NCBI GenBank assembly: GCA_027298165.1
Contig: JAPUGN010000076.1
Span: 1-18,354, forward strand
Direction: 5' to 3'
From: Nitrospinota bacterium
GTDB taxonomy: Bacteria > Nitrospinota > Nitrospinia > Nitrospinales > Nitrospinaceae
Length of the DNA stretch: 18,354 bases
The notes under the pieces are model-generated. The model worked only from the letters and a program-made list of their open reading frames with translations. It was not told the DNA's origin and did not search any database. Made by a program: the position numbers and the translations under genes. Numbering within the stretch: position 1 is the first letter of the stretch; every line of letters begins with the position of its first letter. This document shows, piece by piece, positions 13,632 through 18,354 of the stretch.

Positions 13632-14240
13632 TTATCCTTTCAGTCCATGGAGCATCAGGTCGACAACGGCTTTGGCCTCCTGTTCGAGACCTTCGAGGGT
13701 GACATTTTTTATGAAATGCGGCAGGCGGAATTTAGTGGTCATGGCATAAATCGCGTTAGCGGTGTGGACCACATCGGAGACATTGAACTCGCCGGTGCGG
13801 TTGCCGTCGGAAAGGATTTCGGACATGAGGGAATTCTGAACATCCCGGTGGCGCTCCACCAGGTCCCAGCGATCCTCCAGGATGTAATCAACCAGATCCT
13901 GGACATTGGGTTGCTCGATGATATGGTGGTGCATGTACCTCAGCTTTTCCAAAACAAATGCCTCCAGCCGCTGGGTGGGGCTGAGGCCGGGTCTCTTCAA
14001 AACGTCCCGTAATATCTGCTCCGCCTTGCTGATATAAATCTGGGCTACCCCGACCCCGATCTCGAACTTGCTCTCGAAATACCGGTACAGGTTGCCGGCG
14101 GACATACCGCAATCCTTGGCGATCTCCACCATGGTGGTTTTGCCAAATCCATACCGGATAAAACGGTCTACCGCCTTGTCCAGAATCAGGCTTTTGATCT
14201 CTTCAGCTGCGGGGTCGGTGGTACTGATCGGCTGTTTCAT
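13632..14240 (-). CDS. TetR/AcrR-family transcriptional repressor
   Basis: This 202-residue protein has the TetR N-terminal DNA-binding domain (about 17-64): ILDKAVDRFIRYGFGKTTMVEIAKDCGMSAGNLYRYFESKFEI, with the helix-turn-helix at about 35-54 and the invariant G-N-L-Y-R-Y-F recognition-helix end. The rest is a helical ligand-binding and dimerisation domain of the usual length; the ligand is unknown. It lies 72 nt after the yhaN-like gene and 213 nt before the lipoprotein operon, all on one strand. It could be expressed with the former and control either neighbour. An AT-only inverted repeat 18-36 nt before its start codon may be its own operator. There is no clear Shine-Dalgarno upstream of the ATG. 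Confidence 0.92.
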   Translation of the reverse strand: MKQPISTTDPAAEEIKSLILDKAVDRFIRYGFGKTTMVEIAKDCGMSAGNLYRYFESKFEIGVGVAQIYISKAEQILRDVLKRPGLSPTQRLEAFVLEKLRYMHHHIIEQPNVQDLVDYILEDRWDLVERHRDVQNSLMSEILSDGNRTGEFNVSDVVHTANAIYAMTTKFRLPHFIKNVTLEGLEQEAKAVVDLMLHGLKG

Positions 14241-14257
14241 AATGTCTAATATTGAAT

Positions 14258-14276
14258 AATAAATGAAATATTTATT
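14258..14276. promoter_or_regulatory. Inverted repeat before the TetR gene (operator or weak terminator)
   Basis: AATAAAT and ATTTATT (7 bp, perfect) flank GAAAT. The site sits between the yhaN-like stop and the tetR start, where an autoregulatory operator is expected. It contains AAATATTTA, a 9-mer also present in the palindrome at 5573-5598. Base composition alone could explain both. Confidence 0.3.
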
Positions 14277-14312
14277 TTTTTCCAGCTTATTCTTGAAAAT
14301 TTTACATAAATT

Positions 14313-17015
14313 TTATTCTTTCTGCAAATTTACTTGTTTTGCCCCGTATTTCAAATAAGTTTCCAACAGGCGCTCGTGGCAGGACAGGATAATCACCTGC
14401 CGGTCCCGGGCGAAATCGCGCAAAATGTCCAGGACATGTTCCCGCCTGACATCGTCGAAGTTAACTAAAACATCGTCCATCAAAATCGGTAAGGGTTCCG
14501 CCCGCGTCTCATAATCCTCGATCAGGCCGAAGCGCATGGATAGATACAGCTGTTCGCGGGTTCCCCGGCTGAGCTGGACCGGGCTGATGAAACTGCCATT
14601 CTGTTGCACGATCCGGAATTCATCGCTTTCGAGCGGTTTTTCCACGCCCCGGTAATTGTTTTCGGTGATTTTGGAAAACATCCGGCCGGCCGCCTGGAAC
14701 ACCTGCGGTTGCCGGTTTTTTTCATATTGCACCTTGGCCCGGTCCATAAGGTTCAGAGCCAGGGTCAACGTAGCCCATTCGCGGGCGCCGTTCATGAGCT
14801 GCTCCTTTTCGGCGCCCAGCTCGTTTTGCAGAGAGGCCAGATCCTCCCGGGAAGCCAGTTGCTCGGCCTCGCCGCGCAACCGTCCGATTTCCTGATTCAT
14901 CCGGTCCTGCTCTTCATGAAGGTGGTCCAGCCGGGGGGCCACCTCGGTCCATTCCCGCTCCAACTGCTCCGGGTCGGTGTCCCGCATGGAGGCCATAAAC
15001 TTCTCGTACGCCTCTCCCAGCCCGACGCGGGTATGAATCCGTTTCTGAATTTCGCGGATGGACAGATCCAGCGCCTGCTTTGTCTGCGCCCGGTTCCACT
15101 GGTGGACAAACCCCTCCTCGCTGTCCACCCCCGCCGACCGGAGTAGATGATGCAGAGATTCCTGCTGGCTGTCCAGTTGGGCGGCGATGCCGTCCACCCT
15201 TCCCGTCTGCTCGCTGATCTGGGCGTCCAGGTCCCGGCACTGATTGAAACGGTCGCGGGTTTCATCAAACAGCCGGCACAACATCTCGATATTGACCAGC
15301 AGGTCGTTCGTCAAAATCATCTTGCCGGCAAACTCCGCCAGCAGGGCGACCAGCGCTTCCGCCTCATCTTCCTTGAGGTTCATCCGGTCAATCCGCTCGT
15401 CGAGGTTTTTCTTCTGGAAGGACCACTCCTTGACGGCCCGAACGTGGATCTGGAGTTCCCTGAACAAGGCCGGCGAGATTTCCGGGTCGAGCCCCCTGTC
15501 CTGCACCCATTGCCGCCAGGCTTCGGTATCTGCCTCCATGTCGCTCGCCGCTTTTTTGAGTTTGTCCTCCAGCAGGTTCTCCAGCAAGTCCACCTGTTCG
15601 CCTTTCCCCTGGTTCCGGATCAGCCAGAAAAAGAGCCCCGCCCCGGCGGCCAGCAGTACACCCATAAAAAACCCCAGTTCCGCATTGGACACGTACCCGG
15701 CGAAGGCAACACCCGCCAAGCCCACCGCCGCCAGCACTCCAGCAACCATTTTAAGGCCCAACGGACTGGGCGGGGGACTGCCGGTGACGATCTGCTCCTG
15801 ATGAAGCTCCAGCCGGTTGCGGACATTGATGACCGCCTGCTCCGACCGGTACAAAGTCTGCTCCTGTTTTTGCACGAACTGCTTGTCGGCGTCGTCCCAG
15901 TCCAAATCGAGAATCCGCTCTTCCTCCCAACCCTGGCCGGTGTCCTCCATTTCCGCCCGGATTTTTTCTTCCAGCTGGTCCCGTTCCTTTTGCACCGCAT
16001 GCCGGTCCTCCTGCGCGGACTTCACCAGTTCAGTGAGTTGGCGCAGTTGCATGATTTCGCTTTCCCGTTCCAGAAGCGATGGGTTGAAGGAGATCGGCTT
16101 CCTCCGAATGTTCAGTTGTTTCAGCTTGGCCCGCTCCTCCTCCAGCCGCTGGCTCAGGTCCTCTTGTTTGGCCTGGATTTTTTCAAACGACAACATGCTT
16201 TCTTCATTCATCGCGGGAACTTCGGCCAACTGCTCCCGCCGGGGGGTCTGGTCCTCAAGTTCGATAAAGTCCGGGAACAGATCGCGCCGCAACTCCAGAT
16301 TGCGCCGACGCGTCTCCAGTTGTTCCGCCTCGGCCTCTCCAGTTTTGCGTTTCTGCTCCAGGAGCCAGATCTTCTTGTTCAGTTCATCATACTGACTGAT
16401 TTCGCTGGACCGCGCCCGAAGCTCCTCCTGCCGTTTTTTATATTCCCGGTAGTGTTGGTTCATGGTGGGGTTGGAGCCCCGGAGCTTGAACACTTCGTCC
16501 CGCCTCTTATTGATTTCCTTTTCCACATCGGTCAGCGATACCTGGCCCAGGCCCATTCCGGCGCCCAGGAGTTTGTTTTTGATCTCCTCCTCCAGGAGGG
16601 AATCCATGTCCTGCAACTCATCCAGCGCAAACGCGTAAATATTTTTGAAAATTTTCCGGGACGCATGGCCGAGGTAGGTTTCGAGATGCGCCTGCCCCGA
16701 GCCCTCAATGTCCGCCGCCTGCACGGTGACCTCCCCTTCCAGCGTTCCCCCCTTGCGTGTGATAAAAACCGTCTCGCCGTTGGACCGTTCGCACATCAGT
16801 GTGCCAGCCCGTTCGCCGCCGTCGACCGGGTCGTAGGGATTCATCCCCTTCCGCTTTTTTTCGAACCCGAACAGCACCCAGCGGACGAATTCCAGCAACG
16901 TGGTCTTGCCGAATTCGTTGCGGCCGTAAATCACGTTTAGGCCCGGCAAAACCGGTACCATGCGGCAGTTTAAAAATTTGCCGAATCGCTCAATGTGAAT
17001 TTCTCGAATTTGCAT
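14313..17015 (-). CDS. YhaN-like SMC/Rad50-type AAA ATPase with coiled coils and a central membrane hairpin
   Basis: This 900-residue ATPase is of the YhaN (SbcC/Rad50-like) type. The N-terminus IREIHIERFGKF leads to Walker A GRNEFGKTT (31-39). Long Gln/Glu/Arg-rich coiled coils run at about 175-420 and 485-780. The C-terminal half carries the ABC signature QLSRGTREQLYLS (812-824), Walker B LPILMDDVLVNFDD (842-855) and the H-loop ILSCHERL (H880). Instead of a Rad50 zinc hook, the centre has two hydrophobic segments (about 421-466, MVAGVLAAVGLAGVAFAGYV and FFMGVLLAAGAGLFFWLI), as known for this family. ATP-driven closure of the heads would control the nuclease partner encoded 34 nt upstream. 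Together they are thought to process DNA ends, possibly at the membrane. The start is ATG; the ribosome site is weak, which fits coupling. Confidence 0.9.
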   Translation of the reverse strand: MQIREIHIERFGKFLNCRMVPVLPGLNVIYGRNEFGKTTLLEFVRWVLFGFEKKRKGMNPYDPVDGGERAGTLMCERSNGETVFITRKGGTLEGEVTVQAADIEGSGQAHLETYLGHASRKIFKNIYAFALDELQDMDSLLEEEIKNKLLGAGMGLGQVSLTDVEKEINKRRDEVFKLRGSNPTMNQHYREYKKRQEELRARSSEISQYDELNKKIWLLEQKRKTGEAEAEQLETRRRNLELRRDLFPDFIELEDQTPRREQLAEVPAMNEESMLSFEKIQAKQEDLSQRLEEERAKLKQLNIRRKPISFNPSLLERESEIMQLRQLTELVKSAQEDRHAVQKERDQLEEKIRAEMEDTGQGWEEERILDLDWDDADKQFVQKQEQTLYRSEQAVINVRNRLELHQEQIVTGSPPPSPLGLKMVAGVLAAVGLAGVAFAGYVSNAELGFFMGVLLAAGAGLFFWLIRNQGKGEQVDLLENLLEDKLKKAASDMEADTEAWRQWVQDRGLDPEISPALFRELQIHVRAVKEWSFQKKNLDERIDRMNLKEDEAEALVALLAEFAGKMILTNDLLVNIEMLCRLFDETRDRFNQCRDLDAQISEQTGRVDGIAAQLDSQQESLHHLLRSAGVDSEEGFVHQWNRAQTKQALDLSIREIQKRIHTRVGLGEAYEKFMASMRDTDPEQLEREWTEVAPRLDHLHEEQDRMNQEIGRLRGEAEQLASREDLASLQNELGAEKEQLMNGAREWATLTLALNLMDRAKVQYEKNRQPQVFQAAGRMFSKITENNYRGVEKPLESDEFRIVQQNGSFISPVQLSRGTREQLYLSMRFGLIEDYETRAEPLPILMDDVLVNFDDVRREHVLDILRDFARDRQVIILSCHERLLETYLKYGAKQVNLQKE

Positions 17016-17049
17016 AAGTTGATTTCAGATTCGCCATCGCAAGCGACGC

Positions 17050-18306
17050 TCAGTCCCGGTTCACCAGCATATCCAGAGTCAGGTTGCGCGCCTGGAGTAA
17101 AATTTCCCGCAGTTCGTCGTCGCTGAATTCCGCAAGCAGATTACTGCCCTCCCACGATTGCACCAGGGGCTTGAGAGCTTCCCGGCATTCCAGAAGACCG
17201 GATGAATCTGCCTGCTGGTCGTACAACCCAATCAGATCGGCGATGAAATCCTGGCCCTGCTTCAGGGCGTCGATATCGTAAGCCCCGCGGGTGAGCAAAC
17301 AAAACTCCAGCCATAGGCCGGCTCCGGCGTCCGGAATTTTCCGGAGCGCCTCGTCCCGCACGCCGTCCAGGGTGCCCCCTTTCATCAACAGGGAATGCGC
17401 TTCGGTGCGTCCGGTCAAGGTCTGGCGCACCACCAGACTGCGGCCATCGGCCTGACTCAGGAGTTCCCGGCATTGCCCGACGATCTCCCCGACCACTGCG
17501 TCGACCGTGGCACAGCCGGACACATCCACTGCGGCTTCGGCGAACCGCAGGGTATCGGTGGCTACGAACCGGATTTCGGGGTCAGCGCCCTCGCGCAGAG
17601 TCACCAGGCAACATCCCCGGGGTCCGGTTTCCTTGAAGTGACGGCCCTGCGAATTACCGCAGTAGACGATCGCCGGATGGCTTTCCCGCAATACCTCGCG
17701 CAGATGAATATGCCCCAGCGCCCAGTAATCCATGCCCCGCGCCACCAAGTCCTCCACCGCGCAGGGGGCGTACGGATCGTGGTTCGGGTTGCCGCCCACG
17801 TTGGCGTGCAGGACCCCCACCGCGAACCCCGCTTCCTGCCGCCGCTCGAACTTGAGGGCCAGGTTGTCGAACACATCGCGTTCGGGAAAACTGGTGCCGT
17901 AGATATGCGCCAGCGTGCGCCCGTTTTTTTCCACCGGGGCGGAACGCACGCGGGTGGCGGGAAACACCGTAACCCCCTCCGGCCAGTCCAGCGTGGTCGA
18001 CCAGCTGTTGAGCGGATCGTGGTTGCCGTGCACGATGAAGACAGGAATGCCGTGATCCGACAGAGTTTGCAGTCCTCCCCGGAATTTGAATTGCGCCGAC
18101 AGGCTTTTGTCTTCGCCGTCGAACACGTCGCCGGCGATAATTACCGCATCCACCTGCTCGCTCACGGCCAAATCGACGATGTTCAGAAACGATTTCAGGG
18201 GAGCCTCGCGCAGGCGTTGAGCCCACTCCGGATGAATTGCGGAAAAGCCCTTGAACGGGCTGTCAATATGCAGATCGGAACAATGGATGAAGCGAAAGGC
18301 GGTCAA
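17050..18306 (-). CDS. YhaO/SbcD-like metallophosphoesterase (DNA repair exonuclease)
   Basis: This 418-residue calcineurin-type phosphoesterase has the full two-metal set: D11-L-H13, G-D60-V-F-D, G-N95-H96-D97, H167-A-N and G-H199-I-H201. The opening FRFIHCSDLHIDSPF is typical of YhaO, the Mre11/SbcD-like partner of YhaN. The phosphoesterase domain spans about 1-230, and the ~190-residue C-terminal part is likely the cap and ATPase-docking region. The enzyme should cut DNA ends using Mn2+ when gated by the ATPase encoded next. The start is a TTG at 18306 with AAGGGA about 6 nt upstream; the frame is open to the window edge but contains no other usable start there. It is first in the pair, and its promoter probably lies outside the window. 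Confidence 0.9.
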   Translation of the reverse strand: MTAFRFIHCSDLHIDSPFKGFSAIHPEWAQRLREAPLKSFLNIVDLAVSEQVDAVIIAGDVFDGEDKSLSAQFKFRGGLQTLSDHGIPVFIVHGNHDPLNSWSTTLDWPEGVTVFPATRVRSAPVEKNGRTLAHIYGTSFPERDVFDNLALKFERRQEAGFAVGVLHANVGGNPNHDPYAPCAVEDLVARGMDYWALGHIHLREVLRESHPAIVYCGNSQGRHFKETGPRGCCLVTLREGADPEIRFVATDTLRFAEAAVDVSGCATVDAVVGEIVGQCRELLSQADGRSLVVRQTLTGRTEAHSLLMKGGTLDGVRDEALRKIPDAGAGLWLEFCLLTRGAYDIDALKQGQDFIADLIGLYDQQADSSGLLECREALKPLVQSWEGSNLLAEFSDDELREILLQARNLTLDMLVNRD

Positions 18307-18354
18307 GTACGTCCCTTGTCGTGATGGCGGAAGGTTTAGAGATAAACCCGGTAA

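Noticed and set aside
15147..16940. 597-codon plus-strand open frame
   Set aside because: It lies wholly inside the yhaN-like gene on the other strand and reads as low-complexity Leu/Pro/Phe sequence, the expected mirror of Glu/Gln/Arg-rich coiled coil.
17395..18324. 309-codon plus-strand open frame
   Set aside because: It is antisense to the metallophosphoesterase, whose catalytic motifs are all intact on the minus strand.

Overview
The window looks like a stretch of chromosome from a Gram-negative, flagellated bacterium that is not a gammaproteobacterium. The pointers are at least six predicted lipoproteins with clear lipoboxes, a BamE/SmpA-like lipoprotein, and a CsrA-FliW pair, which is the arrangement of FliW-using flagellated lineages. 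Coding DNA is moderately GC-rich by eye and several short intergenic regions are very AT-rich. My best guess is a Nitrospinota/Nitrospirota or 'delta'-type organism, held with low confidence because no phylogenetic marker is present.

Layout. The left edge holds the 3' part of a BtuF-like periplasmic substrate-binding protein (+), then tRNA-Phe(GAA) with its own promoter and terminator (-), then csrA-fliW (+). From about 1.7 kb to the right edge every gene lies on the minus strand. In the order of transcription (right to left) these are: a YhaO/SbcD-like metallophosphoesterase with a YhaN/Rad50-like coiled-coil ATPase; a TetR-type repressor; a four-gene lipoprotein operon (one BamE-like protein followed by three mutually related lipoproteins); an AT-rich spacer and a truncated second copy of a cyclopropane-fatty-acid (CFA) synthase gene; a B12-binding-type radical SAM enzyme; an intact CFA synthase; a one-pass membrane miniprotein; a PA2779-family and a PA2778-family protein (the latter a C39-like cysteine peptidase lipoprotein with TPRs); and finally a three-gene envelope group made of a YiiX-like (permuted NlpC/P60) lipoprotein, a small membrane-anchored protein and a secreted cysteine-pair repeat protein.

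How it may fit together. Most of the window is about the cell envelope: lipid modification (radical SAM and CFA synthase), two different papain-fold lipoprotein hydrolases next to each other, and two groups of uncharacterised secreted or lipid-anchored proteins. The most unusual items are: (i) the protein at 1703-3025, which I read as four copies of a roughly 100-residue module, each with a cysteine pair and a Y/V-D-x-x-P-type strand; (ii) the control region at 5497-5598, where a strong promoter has a perfect 10+10 bp palindrome over its -35 box and is followed by a leader that can fold into a branched RNA; (iii) the operon of three diverged paralogous lipoproteins; and (iv) the second-copy CFA synthase remnant exactly upstream of the radical SAM gene.

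All functions come from reading motifs by eye. No database search or folding program was run.
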